Positions 17,957-27,078 are shown, counted from the stretch's first letter. The stretch is 64,000 nucleotides of DNA from Streptomyces sp. NBC_00247 (GCF_036188265.1 NZ_CP108093.1:3609001-3673000), one strand, 5' to 3'. The notes: generated from the letters alone by a model not told the origin. Made by a program: numbers and translations.

Positions 17957-20256
17957 CCAGCACCCGTGAAGCGCTGCGCGAGCACGACTGGGCCGACTTC
18001 CGGCCCACCCGGCGCCTCGGCGACAGCGAGTGGCACATGTGGGGCGTCGGACTGCTGCGCAGCGCCGGCTTCCCCGCCTCGGGACTCGACCTGCTCGGCG
18101 GGCCGGCGGCGGCCGACGCGGCCGACCGCGGGGACGCGGACGGCTTCACCGCCGCCTACCTCGCCGACAGCGCGGCCGAAACGCGCCGCCTGGCCGCCCT
18201 CGCCGGAGACGAGAAGGTCCGCACGGCCATAGCCTGGCAGAACCGCACCGTCTACCGCGTGCTCGACGCGCTCGCCGCCGGCACGGGCAAGGAGTCCAAG
18301 CGCAAGCAGCGGGAGCGCACCCTGGCCATGTACTGGCTGCGCTACTGCGCGAAGGCCGAGACCATCGGATTCTTCGGTCCGGCCGCCTGGATGTCCGTCG
18401 GGCGTACGCCCGGGGGCCTCGCGGTGGACCACGGCGACCGGCTGGTCGCGCGCAGCCGTACCTACTTCGAACGCTGGGCACTGGCCGCCGTCGCGGACTG
18501 GATGACCGCTCAGCCCGGCGCCCGCTGGTGGTTCCCGCCGCTGCCGCGCCCCGACATCCACCTCGACGGCGACCGGCTGCTGCTGCCGGGCGGACGCGTG
18601 ACGCGGCTGCGCCCGGAGGACCGGCAGGTCCTCGGCCACGCGGACGGGGAGCGCAACGGCGCGGCGATCGTCGAGGCCCTCGTCCGCGAGGACGGCTGGG
18701 ACGCCGAGGGGGCACGGCCCCGCGTCGAGAAGATCCTGACCCGGCTGCTCAAGCAGCGTGTGCTGAGCTGGGACGCCAACATCCCGGTCGACGTACGGGC
18801 CGAGCGGATCCTGCGACGGCGGGTCGCCGCCGTCGCCGACCCCGAGCTGTTCGTCCGCTTCGAGACCGTCCTCACCGGACTCGACCGGCACCGCGACGCC
18901 GTCGACGCCGCCACCGGCGCCGACGAACTCGCCGCACGGCTGGACGACTTGGACGCGTACTTCGTCCGGACGACCGGACTCGACGCGTCCCGCGACGAGG
19001 GCAAGGCGTACGCCGGCCGCACCCTCTGCTACCAGGACGCGGTACGTGACTGCCAGGTCGAGGTCGGCACCGGCTTCCTGGACGACATCGCCCGGCCGCT
19101 CGCCCTGGTGGCCGACGCGGCGGACTGGTTCGGCAACCGCCTGGTGGAGCTGGTCGAGGCGGAGGTGGCCGGGTTCGTCCGGACTGCCGCGCCGCGACGC
19201 TCCCCCGTCACCCTCGCCGACGTGTGGCCGCAGGTGCTCGGCCTGTTCTGGGGCGGCGACGGCGCCCGGCCGGTGCACACCGCGACGAGGGAGCTCGCCC
19301 GCAAGTGGCGTGAGGTCCTCGACCTCGATCCGGCCGGCGTGGAACCGGTCGCGCTGCGGGTCGCCGACATCGAGCGGCGGGCGCGCGTCGTCTTCGCCAC
19401 CGGCCCGGTCCGCTCGCCCCACCTCGCCCTGCACAGCCCCGACCTCCAGGTGGTCCAGGAGGCGGACGGGGACCTGACCGTCGTCCTCGGCGAGCTGCAC
19501 GCCTGCCTCGCCACCTGCGACCTGCCGTTCCTCGACTGGACCAGCGACGCCGGCTCCCTGCGCGACAAGGTGAACGCGGCGATCGGCGCACCTCGCCTGG
19601 TCCCGCTGCTCCCGGTCGACTGGAAGCGCAACAGCGGCCGCATGGTGCCCGCCCCCATCGGCGCGGGCGACCGGCTCATCGGGTTCACCCGGGCGCCGTT
19701 CGACGACCGGTCGCGGATCGACCCGGCCGCCGCGATCACCCTGACCGAGCGGGACGGCACGGTCACCGCGACCACGCCCGACGGGCGTGGGTGGAGCATG
19801 GCCGAACTGCTCGCCGTCCCGGTGTCGATCATCGCCGCGGACGCCTTCAAGATCGGGCTCGACCGGCCGCACGCCCCGCGCGTCGCCCTCGACGGGCTCG
19901 TCCTGTTCCGGGAGACCTGGCGGGTGCCGGTCGCGGAGATCCCGCTCGCCGCCAAGCCCGACCGGGCGGGCGACTACCTGGCCGTACGGCGCTGGCTGCG
20001 CGCGAGCGGGCTGCCCGACCAGGCCTTCGTGAAGTTCCCGCAGGAGACGAAGCCGTCCCTGGTCGACTTCACCAGCCCCACCCTCGTGCTCTCCTTCGCC
20101 AACCTCGTCCGCCGCACCCGGCTCCTCGACGCGGACGCCACCGTGATCCTCAGCGAGCCGTTGCCGCATCCCCGGGACTCCTGGCTCACGGGGGCCGACG
20201 GCGAGCGCTACGTCAGCGAACTCCGGCTGCAGATCAGCAGAAAGGTACCGGAATGA
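17953..20256 (+). CDS. LanB-like protein (lantibiotic dehydratase N-terminal domain only)
   Basis: 767 residues, GTG start overlapping the aminotransferase stop. Family landmarks are MYWLRYCAKAETIGFFGPAA, the counterpart of the conserved LanB segment that precedes the tRNA-binding region, and a C-terminal block (FVKFPQETKPSLVDF, then SEPLPHPRDSWL and YVSELRLQIS) that closes such N-domains. There is no elimination (SpaB_C) domain and no LanC nearby. In known biology the LanB N-domain transfers Glu from glutamyl-tRNA to Ser/Thr. Stand-alone short LanBs (PEARLs) add amino acids to peptide C-termini using aminoacyl-tRNA. No precursor peptide is visible here, so aminoacyl transfer to a carrier-bound chain is a possibility (inference). 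Confidence 0.72.
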   Translation: MTSTREALREHDWADFRPTRRLGDSEWHMWGVGLLRSAGFPASGLDLLGGPAAADAADRGDADGFTAAYLADSAAETRRLAALAGDEKVRTAIAWQNRTVYRVLDALAAGTGKESKRKQRERTLAMYWLRYCAKAETIGFFGPAAWMSVGRTPGGLAVDHGDRLVARSRTYFERWALAAVADWMTAQPGARWWFPPLPRPDIHLDGDRLLLPGGRVTRLRPEDRQVLGHADGERNGAAIVEALVREDGWDAEGARPRVEKILTRLLKQRVLSWDANIPVDVRAERILRRRVAAVADPELFVRFETVLTGLDRHRDAVDAATGADELAARLDDLDAYFVRTTGLDASRDEGKAYAGRTLCYQDAVRDCQVEVGTGFLDDIARPLALVADAADWFGNRLVELVEAEVAGFVRTAAPRRSPVTLADVWPQVLGLFWGGDGARPVHTATRELARKWREVLDLDPAGVEPVALRVADIERRARVVFATGPVRSPHLALHSPDLQVVQEADGDLTVVLGELHACLATCDLPFLDWTSDAGSLRDKVNAAIGAPRLVPLLPVDWKRNSGRMVPAPIGAGDRLIGFTRAPFDDRSRIDPAAAITLTERDGTVTATTPDGRGWSMAELLAVPVSIIAADAFKIGLDRPHAPRVALDGLVLFRETWRVPVAEIPLAAKPDRAGDYLAVRRWLRASGLPDQAFVKFPQETKPSLVDFTSPTLVLSFANLVRRTRLLDADATVILSEPLPHPRDSWLTGADGERYVSELRLQISRKVPE

Positions 20257-21266
20257 CCGTGGCACCCTCCGCCGCGGCGACCCGCGCCGCAACCGCGGCC
20301 CGTCCCCGCGATCCGGACATCATCGCAACGATCGGCTCCACCCCGCTGGTCGCCCTCGACCGCCTCTTCCCGCCCACGCGCTTCCAGGTCTACGGCAAGT
20401 GCGAGCGGTTCAACCCGGGCGGCTCCATCAAGGACCGCGCGGCCCGTTCCATGATCGAACACGCCCTGTCCACCGGGGTGTTGATGCCGGGCATCTCCAC
20501 CGTGGTGGAGTCCTCCTCCGGCAACCTGGGTATCGCCCTGGCCCAGCTCTGCAACTTCTACCGGCTCGACCTGATCTGCGTCACCGACCCGCGCACCACC
20601 GCCCAGAACGCCGCGATCATGCGGGCGTACGGGGCGACGGTCGAGGTCGTGGACCGGGACGCGGAGACCGGCGAGTACCTGCCGTCCCGGATCAGGCGGG
20701 TGCGGGAACTCCTGCGCACCCTGCCCGACGCCTACTGGCCCAACCAGTACGGCAACGAGTACAACGCCCTCGCCCACCAGCACACCATGCGCGAGATCCA
20801 CGAGGCGCTCCCCGAAGCTCCCGACTACCTCTTCCTGGCCGCCGGCACCACCGGCACGCTGCGCGGCTGCGCCGAGTACATCGCCGCCGAGGGCCTGCCC
20901 ACCCAGGTGGTCGCGGTGGACGCGGTGGGCAGCGTGATCTTCGGCCCGCCCGAGGCCTGGGAGCGCCGGCACCGCCGCACCATCCCCGGGCACGGCGCGG
21001 CGGTGGTCCCGGCGCTGCTGCGCCCCGGTCTCGCGGACCGGGTGGTGAAGGTGACCGACCTGGACTGCGTGCGCGGCTGCCGATCCCTGCTGGCGAAGGA
21101 GTCGATCCTCGCCGGCGGTTCGTCCGGCGCCGTCATGGCCGCCCTGCTGGACGCCTCCTCCTGGATCACGCCGGGTGCCACCTGCGTCGCGATCCTCCCC
21201 GACGGGGGCGACCGCTACCTCGACACGATCTACAGCGATTCCTGGGTGGAGTCCCGCTTCGGCTGA
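20253..21266 (+). CDS. sbnA: 2,3-diaminopropionate biosynthesis protein SbnA-like (PLP synthase)
   Basis: 337 residues. The ATG overlaps the LanB-like stop (ATGA). It belongs to the cysteine-synthase fold type II PLP enzymes: the cofactor lysine is Lys60 in NPGGSIKDRAA, and the substrate loop SSSGNLGIALAQ, the phosphate loop AAGTTGTLRG and the C-terminal AGGSSGAVMAA are present. SbnA condenses O-phosphoserine with glutamate to N-(1-amino-1-carboxy-2-ethyl)-glutamate. The adjacent SbnB oxidatively cleaves it to 2,3-diaminopropionate. The pairing makes the assignment firm and predicts that diaminopropionate is a building block of the product. Confidence 0.9.
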   Translation: MTVAPSAAATRAATAARPRDPDIIATIGSTPLVALDRLFPPTRFQVYGKCERFNPGGSIKDRAARSMIEHALSTGVLMPGISTVVESSSGNLGIALAQLCNFYRLDLICVTDPRTTAQNAAIMRAYGATVEVVDRDAETGEYLPSRIRRVRELLRTLPDAYWPNQYGNEYNALAHQHTMREIHEALPEAPDYLFLAAGTTGTLRGCAEYIAAEGLPTQVVAVDAVGSVIFGPPEAWERRHRRTIPGHGAAVVPALLRPGLADRVVKVTDLDCVRGCRSLLAKESILAGGSSGAVMAALLDASSWITPGATCVAILPDGGDRYLDTIYSDSWVESRFG

Positions 21267-21343
21267 CCGCCCGCCCGCGACGCGCCACGCGTCCCGCCCA
21301 CTCTCCTTCCGTACTTCCCTTCACGCAGAGGAATTGACCAGTC

Positions 21344-22372
21344 ATGAGAATCCTCGGTCGCGAGGACGTCGCCGCCGCGCTCGACGGCCTCGATCCCGCC
21401 GTGCTCGACGCGGTACGCACCGCGTACGTGCTGCACGGCCAGGGCCGCTCGGAGGTGCCGTTCTCCGGGTTCCTCCGCCCGCCCGGCGACGACGGCTCCC
21501 GCATCATCTCGCTCCCCGCCTACCTGGGCGGACCCGAGCCCGTCATGGGCCTGAAGTGGATCTCCTCGTTCCCGGCCAACGTCGAGCGGGGGCTGCAGCG
21601 CGCCTCGTCGGTGCAGATCCTCAACGACCTGCGCACCGGTTACCCGACCGCGGTCCTGGAGGCCAGCCAGATATCGGCGTCCCGCACCGCGGCGTCGGCC
21701 GCCCTCGCGAGCCGCACGCTGCACGGTGACCACGCGGTGCGCACGGCCGGCCTGATCGGCTGCGGCACCATCAACCGGCGTGTCCTGGACTTCCTGGTAC
21801 TGGTCCACCCTGAGCTGCGCACGGTCACCGTCCAGGACGCGGTGCCCGGCCGCGCGGACACCTTCGCCGCCCAACTGGCCGCCGAGCGGCCGGAGATCAC
21901 CTTCGTGGCCGGCGGTGTCGACGACGCGCTGCGCGCCGGCACGGTCTCCGTCGCCACCACCGACTCCAGCTACTGGCTCGACCTCGCCGCCCACCCCGAC
22001 CGCCCCGGGCGCCAGGTGATCCTGCACCTGTCGCTGCGCGACCTGAGCACGGACTCCGTCCTGAACGCCTACAACGTGGTCGACGACGTCGAGCACGTGA
22101 TGCGCGAGGGGACCTCGCTGCACCGCGCCGAGCAGGAGGTGGGCCACCGCCGCTTCGTGGGCGCCGAGATAGCCACCGTGCTCGGCCGGAGCGAGGGGCC
22201 GGAGACCCGGGGGACCGTCGTCTTCTCCCCCTTCGGCCTCGGCATCCTCGACCTCGCCGTCGCCAGGGCGATCCTCACGGCGGCCACCCGGGACGGCATC
22301 GGCACCGAGGCGGACGGCTTCGACCCCGGCTCGCACCGGGTCACCGCGGCCATGGCGGGAGTCGCGGCATGA
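21344..22372 (+). CDS. sbnB: 2,3-diaminopropionate biosynthesis protein SbnB-like (ornithine cyclodeaminase family)
   Basis: 342 residues with an AGAGGAATT ribosome-site region. It has the NAD-binding Rossmann core of the ornithine cyclodeaminase/mu-crystallin family (GLIGCGTINRRVLDFL), MGLKWISSFPANVERG and the TTDSSYWLDL segment. It is expected to oxidise the SbnA product to release 2,3-diaminopropionate and 2-oxoglutarate. It overlaps the ketoreductase gene by 4 bases. Confidence 0.9.
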   Translation: MRILGREDVAAALDGLDPAVLDAVRTAYVLHGQGRSEVPFSGFLRPPGDDGSRIISLPAYLGGPEPVMGLKWISSFPANVERGLQRASSVQILNDLRTGYPTAVLEASQISASRTAASAALASRTLHGDHAVRTAGLIGCGTINRRVLDFLVLVHPELRTVTVQDAVPGRADTFAAQLAAERPEITFVAGGVDDALRAGTVSVATTDSSYWLDLAAHPDRPGRQVILHLSLRDLSTDSVLNAYNVVDDVEHVMREGTSLHRAEQEVGHRRFVGAEIATVLGRSEGPETRGTVVFSPFGLGILDLAVARAILTAATRDGIGTEADGFDPGSHRVTAAMAGVAA

Positions 22373-23121
22373 GCTTCCTCTTCCCCGAGGGCACCCGGGC
22401 CCTGGTCACCGGCGCCTCGCGCGGTATCGGCGCGGCCACCGCGCTGGCGCTCGCGGAGCACGGCTGCGACGTCGTCCTCAACTACCACTCCAGCGCGGCC
22501 AAGGCGGAGTCGGTCGCGGAGCAGATCCGCGCCCTGGGCCGCGAGGCCCTCCTCGTCCAGGCCGATGTCGGTGACGAGGCCCAGGTCATGGCGATGTTCA
22601 AGCGGATCCGCACCGAGTGGGGGCCGGTCCAGGTCGCCGTCCTCAACTCCGGCGTGACCGCCGACGGCCACCTCGCGGCCATGAGCAGCGCCAAGTGGCA
22701 GGAGGTCATCGGCACCAACCTCACCGGCTCCTTCCTCACCGCCCGCGAAGCCACCAAGCAGATGTACGCGAGTGGCGGCTCCATCGTCCTGATCGCCTCC
22801 ACCAGCGGAATCGCCGGCCGGGCCGGCCAGGCCAACTACGCCGCCAGCAAGGGCGGAGTGATCTCCCTGGCCAAGACCCTCTCGTACGAGGTCGCGCCGC
22901 GCGGCATCCGCGTCAACGTCGTCGCGCCGGGGTTCATCGACACCGACATGGTCAAGAAGGTCCCCCCGGCCCACCTGAAGGAAGCCCTCCAGGTGATTCC
23001 GCTCGGCCGCACCGGCACCCCTGCCGAGGTCGCCCAGGCCGCCGTCTTCATGGCCTCGTCCGCCGCGTCGTACATCACCGGAAAGGTGCTGACCGTCGAC
23101 GGCGGAATGATCCCCAACTGA
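22369..23121 (+). CDS. SDR family 3-oxoacyl-ACP reductase (FabG-like ketoreductase)
   Basis: 250 residues. The classical SDR features are the cofactor loop VTGASRGIGAAT (about 13-24), catalytic Ser144 in IASTSG, Tyr157-x3-Lys161 in YAASK, and VAPGFIDTDM. It should reduce beta-keto-acyl chains on the carrier. Together with the dehydratase two genes downstream it would generate double bonds at each cycle. No enoyl reductase is encoded nearby, so a polyene chain is predicted. Confidence 0.92.
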   Translation: MSFLFPEGTRALVTGASRGIGAATALALAEHGCDVVLNYHSSAAKAESVAEQIRALGREALLVQADVGDEAQVMAMFKRIRTEWGPVQVAVLNSGVTADGHLAAMSSAKWQEVIGTNLTGSFLTAREATKQMYASGGSIVLIASTSGIAGRAGQANYAASKGGVISLAKTLSYEVAPRGIRVNVVAPGFIDTDMVKKVPPAHLKEALQVIPLGRTGTPAEVAQAAVFMASSAASYITGKVLTVDGGMIPN

Positions 23122-23155
23122 CCGCAACACCCACCGATTCACAGGAGGAAACCAC

Positions 23156-23452
23156 ATGTCCACCGCCACCTTCGAGGACATCCGCACGCAGGCCGAGGCC
23201 CGTCTCGACAAGAACATGAAGGTCAAGTCGATGATCATCGACCGGCTCGGTCTCGAAGTCGAGCCGGCCGTCGTCTCCGACAACCAGCCGCTGTTCGGCC
23301 GGGGCCTGGAGATGGACTCGCTGGACACGCTGGAGATCGTCGTCATGGTCAACAACGAGTTCGACGTGCTGATCAGCGACGACGACTTCGAGGCCTTCGG
23401 CTCCATCAACTCCCTGGTCGACTTCATCGAGGACCGGGAGACCGGCGCGTGA
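23156..23452 (+). CDS. Acyl carrier protein 2
   Basis: 98 residues, with AGGAGG upstream of the ATG. The phosphopantetheine site is GLEMDSLDTLE with Ser55. The N-terminal 35 residues are longer than in primary-metabolism carriers and Lys-rich (DKNMKVKSM), reminiscent of carrier proteins in polyene-type type II systems. It lies between the ketoreductase and dehydratase genes and overlaps the latter by 4 bases, so it is probably the chain-elongation carrier. Confidence 0.9.
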   Translation: MSTATFEDIRTQAEARLDKNMKVKSMIIDRLGLEVEPAVVSDNQPLFGRGLEMDSLDTLEIVVMVNNEFDVLISDDDFEAFGSINSLVDFIEDRETGA

Positions 23453-23970
23453 GCCCCGCGACCGCACTCCTCGAAGCGCAGGCCCCCGCGCCGGTGCGCA
23501 AGGCCCTGAGCTACTCGTCCGACGACATCAAGCGGATGCTGCCGCACCGCTGGCCGATGCTGATGATCGACCGGGCCTACGACGTCGTCCCGGGAGTCTC
23601 GGGCCGCGGCATCAAGAGCGTCTCCGTCAACGAGCCGTTCTTCGCCGGGCACTACCCGGACCACTCGATCATGCCCGGCGTGATGATCGTCGAGTCGATG
23701 GCCCAGCTCGTGGCCGTCGTCTACGTCGCGGAGATCCTCGAAAGCGCCGAGGGCACGGGAGGGGACGACGCCTCGCAGAGCGTCGGCTACCTCGGCTCCA
23801 TCAGCAACATGAAGTTCTCCCGGCTCGTCGTCCCCGGGGACCAGCTCACGCTGGAGGCCAAGCTCGGGCAGCGCCTCGGCGGCCTGCGCCAGGTGAAGGT
23901 GCGGGCGACCGTCGGAACCGAGCTCGCCGCCGCCGGGACGCTCGTCGTCACCACCGGCCGCAAGGGCTGA
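23449..23970 (+). CDS. 3-hydroxyacyl-ACP dehydratase (FabZ-like hotdog)
   Basis: 173 residues. The hotdog-fold FabZ signature is clear: LPHRWPMLMIDR, then FFAGHYPDHSIMPGVMIVES with catalytic His68 and Glu82, 14 residues apart as in FabZ. It should dehydrate the beta-hydroxyacyl chain. An acidic insertion (ESAEGTGGDDASQS) sits between the central helix and the next strand. The GTG start is coupled to the carrier gene. Confidence 0.9.
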   Translation: MSPATALLEAQAPAPVRKALSYSSDDIKRMLPHRWPMLMIDRAYDVVPGVSGRGIKSVSVNEPFFAGHYPDHSIMPGVMIVESMAQLVAVVYVAEILESAEGTGGDDASQSVGYLGSISNMKFSRLVVPGDQLTLEAKLGQRLGGLRQVKVRATVGTELAAAGTLVVTTGRKG

Positions 23971-24036
23971 ACTCCCCCTCTCCCTCCGGAGAGAAGACCA
24001 ACCCAAGCCACAAGACCGACAGAAGGAGGTGTGGTC

Positions 24037-26004
24037 ATGGCCCTCACGATCCGCCCGTACCAGGAGAGCGACGCGCACGCCATCGCGGAGCTCTACAACC
24101 GCCACCGCGACAACCCCAACCCGGTCGCCGGGGGTGTCAGCGGCGCCGAACTCGCCCGCGAGCTGGCCGAGCGGGAGACGGCGACGTTTTTGGTGGCCGA
24201 GGACGACGACCGGCTCGTGGGTACGTTCGGCCTCTTCCACAACACCGGCCGGCGCTCGGGCCGGGCGGGTGAACTCATCGCCGACATGTTCTTCGTCCAC
24301 CCCGCCCACCGGGGCGGCCTGGTCACCGGGCGGCTGTTCACCGAGGCCGTCGAATGGATGATGCGCACCGGCTGCCTCGTGCTGCGGCTGACCGTCAACC
24401 CGGCCAACACCGTGGCCTTCCGGCTCTACCGGCGCGTCGGCTGCGTGTCGGTGGGCCGGGCGGTCCCCGGCGAGGACGGCAACGTCGAGCTGCACAACTA
24501 CATCCCGCTCGTCGTACGCGGCGTCCTCGCCGACCTCGGCGAGCGGGCCACGGCGGCCCTCGGCAGCCTGACCAGCTTCGCGTCCGTCACCGAGTCCCGC
24601 GACGACGAGCTGCGCTCGGACGTACGGGTGGTGGACGGGGTCCGCACCGTCGACTACAGCCTGGCGCTCGGCGAGTTCCGGATCGACGCGTCCGTGGACG
24701 TGGACCGGGGCGCCGTGCGCGAGGCACGCCTCGTCGAGCCCGACGGCGCGGAGCGCGCACTGCGCATCACCCGGCCTCCGTACGAGGTGCGGGCCCCGCG
24801 CGGAGTGGCGCCGTACCGGTTCACCGAGTCCGGCCTCACCTGCGAGGTGGACGGGGACGACGGCACGCTGAGCGTCCTGGTGGCCGGGCACCCCGGCCCG
24901 GTACTCGTCTCGACCTGGCCGAGCTGCCGGGCCGACCGCCCGGCCGGCTGGCGCGAGGGCGAGCCCCGCGACCTCACCCTGGAGCCCGTCGAGGGCGGGG
25001 TGCGGGTCACCGAGCGGGACGGCGACGCCACGGTCACCGGCACCTTCACCCTGGACGGCACCGGGCTGCTCCAGGAGTTCACCCGCACCGGCTCCGCCAC
25101 CGGCCGGATCTTCCAGACCGTGGGCCTGCGCCAGGGCGTCTTCACCGACGCCGAAGGACAGGACCACCCGATCGGGCTGGGCCAGGGGGTGCGCGACGCA
25201 TCCGAGATCGTCGCCGCCTCCCGGACCGTCCCGGAGGGCGCGGAGCTGACCTGGCGGGGGCGGGACGTACGCGTCCAGCTGCCGGTGGACGGGCCCCTGC
25301 GGCTGGTCCACAGCACGCTCCTGGAGCGCCGCTGCGAACCCGGCGCGGACGGCGTGGCCCGGATGCGCACCACCATCCGCCCGAGCGGCGCGGACACCCC
25401 GCGCCTCCTGGAGGCGCACGCCGCCGCGGGAGGCGTCACCGTCTGGCGGGAGGGCACCACCAAGGTGCTGCGCAGCCCCTACCCCCGCACCCGCTCCTAC
25501 GGCTACAACCCCCACTGGTCCGCGGGCCTGTGGGTGACCCACGAGAACAGCCGCCACGACCGGGCCGCGGGGCTCGGCTGGGGGGTGCCGGCCCCCGGTG
25601 CCTGGGAGGAGAAGCACCCCCTCGGCTTCCACGCCCCCGAGTCCGGCCTCGACTGGGAGATCGCCGCCGACGGCGACGGGATCCGCGTCGACGTACGGGC
25701 CGGCGGGACGGACCGCGAGAGCGTGGTCTGGCTCACCCCGCAGACACCGCTCAAGACGGCCGTCGTCCTCGACTCGGACGGCGAGCGCTGGGAGCTGAGC
25801 TCCGGCGACTTCCGCCAGGTGTGGGCCCGCCGGGCGGCCGTCCGGCTCTCCGACGGACGGTGGCTGCACTGCGCCCCCGCCGCCGGTCCGCACGACGAAC
25901 TGGTGCTGCGCGCCTCGCCGTCGGGCCTGCTCGTCGGCGGCGTGTCCGCCGCACGGGAGAGCTCCTGGCTGCTCTCCGTGCACGACGTACCCCTTTCCTT
26001 CTGA
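24037..26004 (+). CDS. GNAT acetyltransferase fused to a large beta-rich domain of unknown function
   Basis: 655 residues. The ATG at 24037 is chosen because AAGGAGG lies 7-13 bases upstream; a GTG at 24031 would sit too close to that site. Residues 1-155 form a GNAT N-acyltransferase: MALTIRPYQESDAHAIAELY, FVHPAHRGGLVTGRLF at the acetyl-CoA loop, and NPANTVAFRLYRRVGC. The remaining 500 residues are dominated by beta-strand patterns and paired Trp/Asp/Glu motifs, with no family I can name. HWSAGLWVTHEN and GLGWGVPAPGAWEEKHP are distinctive. N-acylation of an amine intermediate is a reasonable role for the N-domain. The C-domain may bind or process the product. Confidence 0.75.
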   Translation: MALTIRPYQESDAHAIAELYNRHRDNPNPVAGGVSGAELARELAERETATFLVAEDDDRLVGTFGLFHNTGRRSGRAGELIADMFFVHPAHRGGLVTGRLFTEAVEWMMRTGCLVLRLTVNPANTVAFRLYRRVGCVSVGRAVPGEDGNVELHNYIPLVVRGVLADLGERATAALGSLTSFASVTESRDDELRSDVRVVDGVRTVDYSLALGEFRIDASVDVDRGAVREARLVEPDGAERALRITRPPYEVRAPRGVAPYRFTESGLTCEVDGDDGTLSVLVAGHPGPVLVSTWPSCRADRPAGWREGEPRDLTLEPVEGGVRVTERDGDATVTGTFTLDGTGLLQEFTRTGSATGRIFQTVGLRQGVFTDAEGQDHPIGLGQGVRDASEIVAASRTVPEGAELTWRGRDVRVQLPVDGPLRLVHSTLLERRCEPGADGVARMRTTIRPSGADTPRLLEAHAAAGGVTVWREGTTKVLRSPYPRTRSYGYNPHWSAGLWVTHENSRHDRAAGLGWGVPAPGAWEEKHPLGFHAPESGLDWEIAADGDGIRVDVRAGGTDRESVVWLTPQTPLKTAVVLDSDGERWELSSGDFRQVWARRAAVRLSDGRWLHCAPAAGPHDELVLRASPSGLLVGGVSAARESSWLLSVHDVPLSF

Positions 26005-26034
26005 AACCACCGACCCGAAAGGCAACGACAGATC

Positions 26035-27078
26035 ATGACCGCCACCACCATCGCCCCGGCCGTCCGCACCGCCTCCGAGGACTACGCCACCCTGCGCACC
26101 GCCGTCGGCGCCTACCGCGTCACCGCCCCACTGGTCCGGCTGACCGGTGACGACCGGCTGACCTTCCTGGACGGCTTCCTCGCCAAGTCCGCCGACTACG
26201 TGGAGCCCGACTCGGTCCGTGAGGTGCTGGCGCTGAACGCGGACGGCACGCCGTTCGCCATCCTGCTGCACTTCGAGATCGGCGAGGAGTCGTGGCTGCT
26301 GCCGCGCACCGCCGTCACCGCCGTCGAACTCGGCGAGTACCTCGGCCGGTTCGACGCGTCCGCCGGCGTCACCGTCGAGATCGCCCCCGAGGGCTGGGGC
26401 GCCACCGCCTTCGAGGGTCCCGTGGCGTGGTCGGTCGCGGCCGGCTTCGTGGACTTCGACATCTCCGGCCTGACCCTGCACGCCGTCACCGAGTCCACCC
26501 TCGACGTCCCCGGCGCCACCGCCCACCTGGCCCGCGTCGGCACCACCGGAGAGTACGGCTACCTGCTGCTGTCCGACGCCCCGCAGGCCGCCCACGAGGC
26601 GGTGCTCGCGGGCGTCGCCGACAAGGGCGGCGCCGAGATCGGCGAGGAGGGCCTCTCCCGGGTCCAGACCGAGGCCGGCATGGGCGTGTACAGCGCCGGC
26701 TTCGGCGAACTGGGCGTCGCGGAGGCCGACCTGGCCTGGATGATCGACTGGAGCCGGACCGGCGAGTTCCACGGCTCCGACGAGCTGACCGCGCCGACCG
26801 GGTCCGAGGCCCGCCTCACCGCACTCGTCGCCCCGGTCGGCAGCCGCTTCGCAGCCGGTACCCCGGTCACCGCGGCCGGCCAGGAGGTCGGCACCGTCCT
26901 CCACCAGGCGCCGGCCGCCAACCCGGAGGAGGAGCTGGTCCTGGCCCTGCTCGACAACCCCTTCTGGGTGCCGGGGCTGGAACTGACCGCCGCGGACCGG
27001 GCCGGGGACGAGCGCCCGGTGCGCACCGCGACCCTGCCCCGGGTCATCGCCCGCTCCCTCACCATCAAGATCGCCTGA
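26035..27078 (+). CDS. GcvT/YgfZ-like folate-binding protein
   Basis: 347 residues. The sequence follows the aminomethyltransferase (glycine cleavage T) fold: LRTAVGAYRVTAPLVRLTGDDRLTFLDGFLAKSADY at the N-terminus, GTTGEYGYLLL, RVQTEAGMGVYSAGFG, and a C-terminal barrel with GTPVTAAGQEVGTVLH. Family members transfer or bind one-carbon units on tetrahydrofolate, and some (YgfZ) have no transferase activity. No other glycine-cleavage gene is near, so a pathway-specific role (one-carbon chemistry on an amine) is inferred. An AAAGG ribosome site lies upstream. Confidence 0.78.
   Translation: MTATTIAPAVRTASEDYATLRTAVGAYRVTAPLVRLTGDDRLTFLDGFLAKSADYVEPDSVREVLALNADGTPFAILLHFEIGEESWLLPRTAVTAVELGEYLGRFDASAGVTVEIAPEGWGATAFEGPVAWSVAAGFVDFDISGLTLHAVTESTLDVPGATAHLARVGTTGEYGYLLLSDAPQAAHEAVLAGVADKGGAEIGEEGLSRVQTEAGMGVYSAGFGELGVAEADLAWMIDWSRTGEFHGSDELTAPTGSEARLTALVAPVGSRFAAGTPVTAAGQEVGTVLHQAPAANPEEELVLALLDNPFWVPGLELTAADRAGDERPVRTATLPRVIARSLTIKIA

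Noticed and set aside
22069..26904. A 1611-codon minus-strand frame under the biosynthetic operon
   Set aside because: Same antisense artefact. It runs across several recognised plus-strand genes and their junctions.
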